64,000 nt of DNA from Streptomyces maremycinicus (lineage in GTDB: Bacteria > Actinomycetota > Actinomycetes > Streptomycetales > Streptomycetaceae), in the NCBI RefSeq assembly GCF_001184025.1, contig NZ_BBYG01000016.1, positions 1-64,000 of the forward strand, read 5' to 3'. Positions within the stretch are counted from its first letter, which is position 1. Every line of letters starts with the position of its first letter. The notes beneath the pieces were generated by a model. That model saw nothing but the letters and a program-made list of their open reading frames with translations, did not search any database and was not told the DNA's origin. The position numbers and the translations under genes were made by a program. Below are positions 27,534 to 35,060 of the stretch, in pieces.

Positions 27534-27589
27534 AGCTTCGGCTCCTCGGTGTCGCGGTGTTCGTCCACTCGGTTCCCGGCCCGGCTCAT
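27530..27589 (-). CDS. Possible 19-aa coupling ORF between the kleisin-like and KITE-like genes
   Basis: ATG at 27589 overlaps the kleisin-like stop (ATGA) and the TGA at 27530-27532 overlaps the GTG start of the next gene (GTGA). The 60-base frame therefore bridges the gap exactly, encoding a hydrophilic peptide beginning MSRAGNRVDEHR. It may keep ribosomes engaged across the gap rather than make a functional peptide. It could be chance, since both overlaps only need one frame to stay open for 19 codons. Confidence 0.35.
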   Translation of the reverse strand: MSRAGNRVDEHRDTEEPKL

Positions 27590-29145
27590 GCCGCCTCCGT
27601 GCGGTCCGCCGCCATCCCCGCGGCGTCCAGCAGGGCGGTGCCGACGATGAGATCGGCCCCGCCGAAACCCGGGTCGTCCAGTTCCCTGCCGTCGTCCACG
27701 GCGAACAGCAGCTTCTCCTCGCCCTGGCGGTAGGCGGTGCCCACGGCCGGGCTGGCGGCGTGCACGGCCAGCAGCGCCACCAGGTAGGCCAGTTCCTCGC
27801 CGTCCTTGGCACGCGCTTCCTCGAGCAGCCCCGACAGCCGTCGTGGCGCGTCCGCGGGCAGGTCGAGCAGCTCCTTGGCCATGGCCAGCTGTTCCTCGCT
27901 GAACCGGCTGTCGTCCGGCGTCGCGATGAGGTCCGGCTCCGGCATCTCCGCGCCCAGGTGCTCGCGCTCCACCGGCGGTGTCAGCAGCAGGTCGACGAGA
28001 TCGCCCACCCGCACCGCCACCGGGGTGCGCAGCCCCGTCCCGCGGGCGAAGAACGCGTCGGTGACCCGGACCGCCTGCTCCAGCGGCAGCGGCAGCACCG
28101 GGGTGACGAGGTGCCCGTAGAGGTCTATGCCCGACGAGGTCATGGGCGTGGCGAAGGCCTGTCGGTCCTGCTCGGCGCGGAACAGCGGTCCGGCCTCCAG
28201 CAGCCGGGACTGGAGTTGGGTGTGACGGCGGATGCAGTCCTTCACGATGTCGACGAGCTCGGCGGCCCGCCGCTTGTTCTCCGCGTCCTCGATCTCGTCC
28301 CGGGCCTTGCGGATGTTGGTGAGGATCGCGTTCTCGTGGCGGTAGCGGTCGGCGACGTGGTCGAGGGCCTCGGCGATCATGTCGGGCACGGCGTTGAGCC
28401 AGTCCACCGCGCGGACGTTGCGCCGGGTCGCCTCCAAGGCGCGGCGCAGCGTCTCCGAGTACTGCACGGTGCGGTAGCGGGCCTGTTCGGCGGCCAGCTG
28501 GGCGTCGGCGAGACGGCCGCGCCGGACGAGCACCTCGAGCTTGACCTCGGCGGCGATCTGCGCGCTGGTGACGTCGGTGTCGAGCGCGCCGACGAGGACG
28601 TTGACCGCCTCGTCCGTGGTGCGGAGGTAGACCACGCCGCCGTGGCCGGGGACCTCTTCGATCAGCTTGAAGTCGTAGTCGCGGCGCACATACGTGCCGT
28701 CCGGCGCGAAGGTGCCGTACGCGGCGCGGAAGCCGCGGTCGACGCTGCCGACGTTGATCAGGTTCTCCAGGACCCAGCGGGCCACCCGCTCGTGCTCGGC
28801 GACGGGCCGGCGCGGGGCCTGGGCGGCGATGCGCGGCATCAGGCGGGCCACTATCTGGTCGTGGTCGGCGCCGGTGTCGAAGTCCATGTTGAGCGTGACG
28901 AGGTCGATGGCGGCGAGGGCGATCTCCGCCATGCCGTAGACCGAGTACTCACCGGCGAGGTTGGCCTTGCGGGCGTCGAGGTCGTGGATCGGCGCGGTGC
29001 AGGCGAGCGCGCGCAGCCGCCGCGCCAGCCCCTCGTCGGCGGCCGGACCCGGTGCGGGACGCGGCGCCGCGCTGAGCTGGGGCGGAACACGGTCCGTCGA
29101 GGCAGGCGAAGTCACGGTGCACAGACTAGGTCCTCGGTCTGACAT
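27586..29145 (-). CDS. Kleisin-like (MukF/MksF/JetA-like) subunit of the SMC-like complex
   Basis: The protein is 519 aa and mostly helical. The N-terminal third (EYSVYGMAEIALAAIDLVTLNMDF...) and a long helical middle (YRTVQYSETLRRALEATRRNVR, DHVADRYRHENAILTNIRKARDEI) match the shape of MukF/JetA-type kleisins that bridge SMC heads. The C-terminal part holds further small domains. It is the first gene of the operon. The ATG at 29145 has only a weak ribosome site and a GTG at 29115 is an alternative. Assignment rests on size, helicity, gene order and the SMC-like partner; no signature motif is claimed. Confidence 0.65.
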   Translation of the reverse strand: MSDRGPSLCTVTSPASTDRVPPQLSAAPRPAPGPAADEGLARRLRALACTAPIHDLDARKANLAGEYSVYGMAEIALAAIDLVTLNMDFDTGADHDQIVARLMPRIAAQAPRRPVAEHERVARWVLENLINVGSVDRGFRAAYGTFAPDGTYVRRDYDFKLIEEVPGHGGVVYLRTTDEAVNVLVGALDTDVTSAQIAAEVKLEVLVRRGRLADAQLAAEQARYRTVQYSETLRRALEATRRNVRAVDWLNAVPDMIAEALDHVADRYRHENAILTNIRKARDEIEDAENKRRAAELVDIVKDCIRRHTQLQSRLLEAGPLFRAEQDRQAFATPMTSSGIDLYGHLVTPVLPLPLEQAVRVTDAFFARGTGLRTPVAVRVGDLVDLLLTPPVEREHLGAEMPEPDLIATPDDSRFSEEQLAMAKELLDLPADAPRRLSGLLEEARAKDGEELAYLVALLAVHAASPAVGTAYRQGEEKLLFAVDDGRELDDPGFGGADLIVGTALLDAAGMAADRTEAA

Positions 29146-29172
29146 CGACCCAAACGACGCCTATCGCCTCCG

Positions 29173-29612
29173 GCGGGGTGCGGGATGGTGGGGGCGGTCA
29201 CGGTTGGTTCTTCGGCTGCGGGTCCGTGGGGGTGGATCGCGCAGTTCCCCGCGCCCCTGGGGGGTGATGATGCCCTCGGCGTCGCATTGAGCACGCGCTC
29301 CGGTGGGATGGCGGGGGCGGTCGCGGGTCGTTCATCGGCTGCGGGTCCGTGGGGGTGGATCGCGCAGTTCCCCGCGCCCCTGGGGGGTGATGATGCCCTC
29401 GGCGTCGCATTGAGCACGCGCTCCGGTGGGATGGCGGGGGTGGTCGCGGGTCGTTCATCGGCTGCGGGTCCGTGGGGGTCGGGCGCGCAGTTCCCCGCGC
29501 CCTCAGGGGGGTCGTATCGAGGGCACCGCTCCGGTGAGATGGCGGGGGCGGTCGCCGTTCGCGGGCGCGTAGTTCCTCGCGTACCTAGGGGGTGCTGGTG
29601 CCCTCGACCCTT
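29173..29612. repeat. Tandem 123-base repeat array between the SMC-like operon and the GntR gene
   Basis: Two near-identical copies of a 123-base unit (phase marks at 29214, 29337 and 29460) are followed by increasingly degenerate copies that run into the 3' end of the GntR gene. Each unit holds GCGCAGTTCCCCGCGCCCCT, which I recognise as a very frequent Streptomyces intergenic sequence. The units also hold GGGTGATGATGCCCTC and GCATTGAGCACGCGCTCC. Open frames on both strands across it are products of the repeat, not genes. Confidence 0.9.
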
Positions 29613-30286
29613 CGGCGGTAGGCGTCGAGTACGCGTTCCGAGGAGTCGGCCAGGTAGACGGCGAGCAGGCGCTCGGCCTCGGCTGTGTCCCGGGCCTCCA
29701 GGGCCTGGAGGATCTGGCGGTTGCGCTGGAGGTACGGCTCGTGCAGCCGGCGCGGCTCGTCGACCAGGTGAAAGGCGAGGCGCAGCTCGGCGAAGACGCT
29801 GCGCATCAGCTCGTCGGTGCGAGCGCTTCCGGCCAGGGCCACCAGTTCGCGGTGGAAGTGGAAGTTGGCGGTGCCCAGCCCCTTCCAGTCGTTCTCGACG
29901 GACGCGAGCTGCCCCTCGGTGACGCTCGCCCGGAGGCCGTCCAGCGCGTACGGCCCTTCGCCCAGCCCGCGGACCACCGCGCACTCGACGAGCGTGCGCG
30001 TGCGGTAGATGTCCTCGACGTCCTCGACGCTCAGGACCCGGACGAACACGCCCCGGTTCAGCTCGTGGACGAGCAGACGCTCGTGGGTGAGCAGCCGGAA
30101 CGCCTCGCGCAGCGTGTTGCGGGAGACACCGAGCGCCCCGCCGATGCTGTCCTCCGACAGCCGCGCCCCGGGCGGGAAGTAGCCCTCGGCGATGCGGCTC
30201 CTGAGGATGTCCGAAACCCGTTCGGCCGTGCTGGTTCGGCCCAGGAGGGCGCGGTCGTCGGCCAGTCCCGCCAGCTGCTCTGCCAT
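29585..30286 (-). CDS. GntR-family (FCD) transcriptional regulator
   Basis: This 233-aa regulator has an N-terminal winged helix-turn-helix (ILRSRIAEGYFPPGARLSEDSI...GVSRNTLREAFRLL) and a C-terminal FCD ligand domain with FHFHRELVALAG, whose histidines often bind metal and a carboxylate. It is divergent from the MFS-pxp operon and very likely controls it through the palindrome at 30335-30353; a small carboxylate such as 5-oxoproline is a plausible effector (inference). Its stop codon and last residues lie inside a degenerate copy of the 123-base repeat. Confidence 0.92.
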   Translation of the reverse strand: MAEQLAGLADDRALLGRTSTAERVSDILRSRIAEGYFPPGARLSEDSIGGALGVSRNTLREAFRLLTHERLLVHELNRGVFVRVLSVEDVEDIYRTRTLVECAVVRGLGEGPYALDGLRASVTEGQLASVENDWKGLGTANFHFHRELVALAGSARTDELMRSVFAELRLAFHLVDEPRRLHEPYLQRNRQILQALEARDTAEAERLLAVYLADSSERVLDAYRRRVEGTSTP

Positions 30287-30334
30287 GCCCGGAATTCAAC
30301 CGCAGCCACGAGAACGAAACAACATGGGTATTGA

Positions 30335-30353
30335 AGGATCGTTCAACGATCCT
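30335..30353. promoter_or_regulatory. Perfect palindromic operator for the GntR regulator
   Basis: AGGATCGTTCAACGATCCT has perfect 9-base arms around one central base. It lies 49 bases in front of the GntR start and about 100 bases before the MFS start, in an A+T-richer stretch. Size, symmetry and place fit an operator for the FCD regulator, controlling both directions. Confidence 0.75.
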
Positions 30354-30455
30354 CTACCTTCCTCTCAAGGCACCGCTCGTCCCCACCGCGGCGCCCCGCC
30401 TCCGCACGGCACAGCTCAGCCCCGCACCTTCCCTCCTCCCTCAGCGAGGTGCCCC

Positions 30456-31778
30456 ATGAGCACGCCCCCTCCTCCGTCCAGGACTCCGGCCACCGACACC
30501 CGCCCCGCCACCGCCCCAGCCGTCACCGGGCCCGCACCCGCACCCGACGACGGCGCCCTGGCCTGGCTTCGGGCCCTCGGTCCGCGCGGCCGCCGCGCCT
30601 TCGCCGGTGCGTTCGGCGGCTACGCCCTCGACTCCTACGACTACTTCACGCTGCCGCTGAGCATGGTCGCGCTGGCCGCGTACTTCGGTCTGGACAGCGG
30701 CCAGACCGGCCTGTTCACCACCGTCACCCTGGTCGCCTCCGCGATCGGCGGCGCCGCGGCGGGGGTGCTGGCCGACCGGATCGGCCGGGTCAAGGCCCTG
30801 ATGATCACGGTGATCACGTACGCGGTCTTCACCGTCGCCTGCGGCTTCGCGCCCACCTACGAGACGCTGCTGGTCTTCCGGTCCCTCCAGGGCCTCGGTT
30901 TCGGCGGCGAGTGGGCGGTCGGCGCGATCCTGGTCGCCGAGTACGCGAGCGCGCGGCACCGGGGCCGCACCCTCGGCGCGATCCAGAGCTCGTGGGCCGT
31001 CGGCTGGGGCCTCGCGGCGCTGGCGTACACGCTGGTCTTCTCGTTCTTCGGGGACGACATCGCCTGGCGGGTCATGTTCTGGACCGGCGCCCTGCCCGCG
31101 CTGCTCGTGGTGTGGATGCGGCGCCGGGTGCAGGACGCGCCCCAGGCCGCCGCCGCACGTGAACAGAGCGCCGAGAAGGGCTCGTTCCCGGCGATCTTCA
31201 AGGGGCCGCTGCTGCGCACGACGCTCTTCGCGGGCCTGCTCTCCACCGGGGTGCAGGGCGGCTACTACACCCTGGCGACCTGGGTGCCGACGTATCTGAA
31301 ATCCGAGCGGGGCCTGTCGGTGGTCGGCACCGGAGGCTATCTGACCTTCCTGATCTCGGGGGCCTTTCTCGGCTACCTCACCGGCGGCCACCTCACGGAC
31401 CGGCTGGGCCGGCGCCGCAACATCTGGCTGTTCGCCCTGCTGTCGGCGGTGTGCATCCTGGCGTACGCGAACATCCCGAGCGGCGCGGACACCGTCCTCC
31501 TGGTGCTCGGTTTCCCGCTCGGGTTCTGCATGTCGGCGATCTTCAGCGGCTTCGGTTCCTACCTGAGCGAGCTGTACCCGACGGCCCTGCGCGGCACGGG
31601 ACAGGGCTTCACGTACAACACCGGTCGCGCCGTGGGCGCCGTCTTCCCCACCACGGTCGGCTTCCTGGCCGACAGCTGGGGCGTGGGCGGCGCGCTGGTG
31701 TTCGGCGCGATCGGTTACGCCATCGCCGCCCTGGCACTGCTGGGGCTTCCGGAGACCCGTGGGAAGGAACTGGAGTGA
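30456..31778 (+). CDS. MFS transporter of the 5-oxoproline operon
   Basis: This 440-aa major facilitator protein of the metabolite:H+ symporter (SHS/AAHS-like) type has about 12 membrane helices. Motifs include GVLADRIGRVKALM (loop 2-3), FRSLQGLGFGGEWAVGAILVAEY and GHLTDRLGRRRN. Members carry aromatic or short organic acids. Being first in an operon with pxpABC and a DUF1445 gene, it probably imports 5-oxoproline or a related acid (inference). Its stop overlaps the next start by four bases (GTGA). Confidence 0.88.
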   Translation: MSTPPPPSRTPATDTRPATAPAVTGPAPAPDDGALAWLRALGPRGRRAFAGAFGGYALDSYDYFTLPLSMVALAAYFGLDSGQTGLFTTVTLVASAIGGAAAGVLADRIGRVKALMITVITYAVFTVACGFAPTYETLLVFRSLQGLGFGGEWAVGAILVAEYASARHRGRTLGAIQSSWAVGWGLAALAYTLVFSFFGDDIAWRVMFWTGALPALLVVWMRRRVQDAPQAAAAREQSAEKGSFPAIFKGPLLRTTLFAGLLSTGVQGGYYTLATWVPTYLKSERGLSVVGTGGYLTFLISGAFLGYLTGGHLTDRLGRRRNIWLFALLSAVCILAYANIPSGADTVLLVLGFPLGFCMSAIFSGFGSYLSELYPTALRGTGQGFTYNTGRAVGAVFPTTVGFLADSWGVGGALVFGAIGYAIAALALLGLPETRGKELE

Positions 31779-32629
31779 ACCGTCCGAACCTCACGCAGGA
31801 CCGCCGTCCGGCCGCCGTCGACGACCGTCCCGTCACCCTCCTCGACGAGCACGCGCACGCGTGGAGCCCCGCCACCGCCCGGGCCCGCTTCCGGGCGGGC
31901 CTGACGGGCCCCACGGCCGGGGTCGCGGGCGGCCACACCCAGGTCAACCTGATCTCGGTGCCCGCGGACTGGGCGTACGACATGCTGCTGTTCTGCCAGC
32001 GCAACCCGAAGCCCTGTCCGGTCCTCGACGTGACGGACGCCGGCTCCTGGACGACCGTCCTCGCCGAGGGCGCCGACCTGCGCACCGATCTGCCGCGCTA
32101 CCGGGTCTGGGCGGACGGTGAACTGGTGGACGAGCCGACGGACGTACGCGCGTACTGGCGTGACGACCTGGTGTCGTTCCTCATCGGGTGCAGTTTCACC
32201 TTCGAGTGGGCGCTGTCCGGGGCGGGCGTCCCGATCCGGCACGTGGAGCAGGGGCGCAACGTCCCGATGTACGTGACGAGCCGCCCGTGCCGGCCCGCGG
32301 GGCGGCTGCACGGCCCCCTGGTGGTGTCCATGCGACCGGTGCCGCCGCAGCATCTCGCGGCGGCCATCCGGGAGAGCAGTCTGCTCCCGGCGGTGCACGG
32401 CGGCCCCGTACACTGCGGCGATCCGTCGGGACTGGGCATCGACGACCTCGGCCGTCCCGACTTCGGGGACCCGGTGGACGCCGCACCGGACGACATCCCG
32501 GTGTTCTGGGCCTGCGGTGTGACCCCGCAGGCCGCGGTGACGGCCTCGCGCCCGCCGTTCGCGCTCACCCACGCCCCGGGACAGATGTTCCTCACCGACG
32601 CCCGCGACGAGCAGTACCGCGTGGCGTGA
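31775..32629 (+). CDS. DUF1445 (YcsI/D-glutamate cyclase-like) putative hydro-lyase
   Basis: This 284-aa DUF1445 protein has the family motifs HTQVNLISVPADWAYDMLLFCQRNP, FLIGCSFTFEWAL and VFWACGVTPQAA, and the C-terminal THAPGQMFLTD. The mammalian relative DGLUCY turns D-glutamate into 5-oxo-D-proline, which fits an operon that also encodes 5-oxoprolinase. The GTG start at 31775 overlaps the MFS stop. Chemistry in bacteria is less certain. Confidence 0.88.
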   Translation: MNRPNLTQDRRPAAVDDRPVTLLDEHAHAWSPATARARFRAGLTGPTAGVAGGHTQVNLISVPADWAYDMLLFCQRNPKPCPVLDVTDAGSWTTVLAEGADLRTDLPRYRVWADGELVDEPTDVRAYWRDDLVSFLIGCSFTFEWALSGAGVPIRHVEQGRNVPMYVTSRPCRPAGRLHGPLVVSMRPVPPQHLAAAIRESSLLPAVHGGPVHCGDPSGLGIDDLGRPDFGDPVDAAPDDIPVFWACGVTPQAAVTASRPPFALTHAPGQMFLTDARDEQYRVA

Positions 32630-32649
32630 GAACGAGATACGAAGGAACC

Positions 32650-33417
32650 ATGACCGCGACGACCGCGATCGATCTGAACGCCGACCTCGGCGAGGGCTTC
32701 GGCCGCTGGGAGCTGACCGACGACGAGGGGCTGCTGTCCGTCGTCAGCAGCGCCAACGTGGCCTGCGGCTTCCACGCGGGGGACCCGGTCACCATGCGCC
32801 GGGTGTGCGAGCTCGCGGCCGAGCGGGGGGTGACGATCGGGGCGCAGGTCTCCTACCGGGACCTGGCCGGGTTCGGGCGGCGCGCCATGGACGTGCCGTC
32901 CGCCGAACTGGCCGCCGAGGTGGCCTACCAGATCGGTGCCCTGGAGGTGTTCGCCCGGGCGGCGGGCGCGCGCGTGGCGTACGTGAAGCCGCACGGCGCG
33001 CTCTACAACCGGGTCGTGCACGACGAGGAGCAGGCGGGCGCGGTGGTCGACGGAGTGCTCCTGGCGGGCGCCGCGCTGCCGGTGCTCGGGCTGCCCGGTT
33101 CACGCCTGCTGGAACGGGCCCGGGAGGCGGGGCTCCCGGGCGTCCCGGAGGCCTTCGCGGACCGCGCGTACACCGAGCAGGGCACGCTGGTGCCCCGCGG
33201 GCGGGCCGGGGCCGTGGTCACGGACCCGGACGCCGTCGTGGAACGGTCGGTGCGCCTGGCCCTCCTGGGGCAGGTCACGTCCCACGCGGGACCGTCCGTC
33301 GGGGTCCGCGCGCGTTCCCTGTGCCTGCACGGCGACACGCCCGGCGCGGTGGAGCTGGCCCGCCGGGTGCGGCGGGGGCTGGAGGAGTCGGGCGTACGGG
33401 TGGAGGCCTTCGCATGA
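32650..33417 (+). CDS. pxpA: 5-oxoprolinase subunit A (LamB/YcsF family)
   Basis: This 255-aa LamB/YcsF protein carries IDLNADLGEGFG, NVACGFHAGDP, YVKPHGALYN and CLHGDTPGA, the full family set. PxpA with PxpB and PxpC forms the ATP-dependent prokaryotic 5-oxoprolinase that opens 5-oxo-L-proline to glutamate. The ATG has AAGGAA 6 bases upstream. It overlaps pxpB by four bases. Confidence 0.95.
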   Translation: MTATTAIDLNADLGEGFGRWELTDDEGLLSVVSSANVACGFHAGDPVTMRRVCELAAERGVTIGAQVSYRDLAGFGRRAMDVPSAELAAEVAYQIGALEVFARAAGARVAYVKPHGALYNRVVHDEEQAGAVVDGVLLAGAALPVLGLPGSRLLERAREAGLPGVPEAFADRAYTEQGTLVPRGRAGAVVTDPDAVVERSVRLALLGQVTSHAGPSVGVRARSLCLHGDTPGAVELARRVRRGLEESGVRVEAFA

Positions 33418-34082
33418 GTGTGCGTGTCCTGCCGGTCGGCGACGACGCCCTGCTCGTCGAGCTGGCGTCGGGCGCGGAGGCCGAGGCCCTGCACGCGGAG
33501 CTGCTGCGGCGCCGCGCGGCGGGTCTGCTCAGCGCCCGCGAGATCGTCCCGGCGGCCCGGACCGTCCTCCTGGACGGTCTGACCGACCCCGGCCGGGTGG
33601 CGTCCGAGCTGGCCGCGGCCGACGTGCCGCCCGCTCCCCCGCGCGCGGACGCGGCCGTGGAGATCCCGATCCGTTACGACGGCCCGGACCTGGCCGAGGT
33701 CGCCGCCCTCTGGGGCGTCCCCGAGGAGGAGGCGGCCCGCATCCACGCGGCCGCCGAGTTCCGGGTCGCCTTCTGCGGGTTCGCACCGGGCTTCGGCTAT
33801 CTCACCGGGCTGCCACCGCGCTACGACGTGCCGCGCCGGGCCACCCCGCGCACCGCCGTACCGGCCGGGTCGGTGGCACTGGCCGGGCCGTACACGGGGG
33901 TGTACCCGCGTGCGTCGCCGGGCGGCTGGCAGCTGATCGGCAGCACCGAGGCGGTGCTGTGGGACCACACGCGCGTGCCCGCCGCGCTGCTCTCGCCGGG
34001 CACACGCGTGCGCTTCGTCCCTGTGGGACCGGCGGGACGCGCGGGAAGTGCGGGGAGTACGGGACGGATGGGCACGTCATGA
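33414..34082 (+). CDS. pxpB: 5-oxoprolinase subunit B (KipI family)
   Basis: This 222-aa KipI-type protein has the conserved core IPIRYDGPDLAEVAA...FCGFAPGFGYLTGLP, PRRATPRTAVPAGSVALAG and YPRASPGGWQLIG. It is coupled to both neighbours by ATGA overlaps, as expected for subunits of one enzyme. The Gly/Arg/Ser-rich tail after VRFVPVG is unusual and may be a low-complexity addition. Confidence 0.94.
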   Translation: MSVRVLPVGDDALLVELASGAEAEALHAELLRRRAAGLLSAREIVPAARTVLLDGLTDPGRVASELAAADVPPAPPRADAAVEIPIRYDGPDLAEVAALWGVPEEEAARIHAAAEFRVAFCGFAPGFGYLTGLPPRYDVPRRATPRTAVPAGSVALAGPYTGVYPRASPGGWQLIGSTEAVLWDHTRVPAALLSPGTRVRFVPVGPAGRAGSAGSTGRMGTS

Positions 34083-34948
34083 GCGATCGCGCCGTCTCCG
34101 TCGTCCGGGCCGGGGCGCTCACCACGGTGCAGGACCGGGGCCGCCCGGGACACGCGCATCTCGGGGTGCCCCGTTCCGGCGCTCTCGACGCGCCCGCGGC
34201 GGCCCTCGTCAACCGGCTGGTGGGCAACCGGCCCGACGCGGCCGTCCTGGAGACGACGCTCACCGGCTGCGCCCTGCGGCCGCGTTCCGACGTGACCGTC
34301 GCGGTCGGCGGCGCGCCGTGCCGCGTCACGGTGGACGGCGGGCCGGTCGCCTGGGGCGCACCCGTGCGGGTACCCGCCGGGGCCCTCCTGGACATCGGGC
34401 CGGCCGTGTCGGGGGTGCGTACCTACGTGGCCCTGGCCGGCGGCGTCATCGTCGAACCGGTCCTCGGCAGCCGGTCCACGGATCTGCTCTCGGGCCTCGG
34501 CCCGGCACCGCTCACGGACGGCACCGTCCTGCCCCTGGGACCCGAACGCGTCCCGCACGCGCGCGTGGACGTCGCCCCGCAGCCCGCGCCGCCGGCCGAA
34601 CTCGTCCTACGGGTGACGCTCGGTCCACGGGACGACTGGTTCACGCAGGAAGCGCTCCGCGTCTTCGCCTCGCGGACCTTCCTGGTGTCCTCGGCGAGCA
34701 ACCGCATCGGGCTGCGCACGGAGGGGCCTGCCCTGGAGCGGGCCCGCGACGGTGAGCTGGCGAGCGAGGGCATGGTCCTGGGCGCCGTACAGGTTCCGCC
34801 CGCCGGCCGGCCCGTGGTCTTCCTGGCCGATCACCCGACCACCGGGGGCTACCCGGTGATCGGGGTCGTCCGCACGGGCGATCTCGCGGCCGCGGCCCAG
34901 GCCGCGCCCGGAACGCCGGTCCGCTTCGTGGCCGTACGCCGGAGGTGA
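34079..34948 (+). CDS. pxpC: 5-oxoprolinase subunit C (KipA family)
   Basis: This 289-aa biotin-dependent carboxyltransferase-like KipA protein has TTVQDRGRPGHAHLGVPRSGALD, GGVIVEPVLGSRSTDL, SNRIGLRTEGPAL and DHPTTGGYPVIGVV. It is the last gene of the MFS-DUF1445-pxpABC operon. Its TGA stop (34946-34948) lies inside the first unit of a 25-base tandem repeat. Confidence 0.95.
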   Translation: MSDRAVSVVRAGALTTVQDRGRPGHAHLGVPRSGALDAPAAALVNRLVGNRPDAAVLETTLTGCALRPRSDVTVAVGGAPCRVTVDGGPVAWGAPVRVPAGALLDIGPAVSGVRTYVALAGGVIVEPVLGSRSTDLLSGLGPAPLTDGTVLPLGPERVPHARVDVAPQPAPPAELVLRVTLGPRDDWFTQEALRVFASRTFLVSSASNRIGLRTEGPALERARDGELASEGMVLGAVQVPPAGRPVVFLADHPTTGGYPVIGVVRTGDLAAAAQAAPGTPVRFVAVRRR

Positions 34949-35010
34949 CCCCGGAGGGAGACGCCGGAGGTGACCCCGGAGGGAGACGCCGAAGGCGATC
35001 CCGGAGGCGG
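34936..35010. repeat. 25-base tandem repeat spanning the pxpC stop
   Basis: Units at 34936-34960 and 34961-34985 are identical and 34986-35010 is a diverged third copy. The first unit contains the last pxpC codons and the stop, so the duplication grew out of the gene end into the intergenic space. Confidence 0.88.
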
Positions 35011-35024
35011 CCTCGGAGGTGACT

Positions 35025-35060
35025 CCGGACGCCGCCTGCCGGGCTTCAGGCGGCGTCCGG
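35025..35060. terminator. Bidirectional hairpin after pxpC, overlapping the SGNH gene end
   Basis: CCGGACGCCGCCTG at 35025-35038 pairs perfectly with CAGGCGGCGTCCGG at 35047-35060. The right arm contains the last codons and stop (35046-35048) of the convergent SGNH hydrolase gene, so the terminator stem is partly coding on that side. Confidence 0.88.

Noticed and set aside
29185..29922. 245-aa plus-strand frame across the 123-bp repeats
   Set aside because: The protein is the repeat translated; identical blocks and no homology pattern. The array is non-coding.
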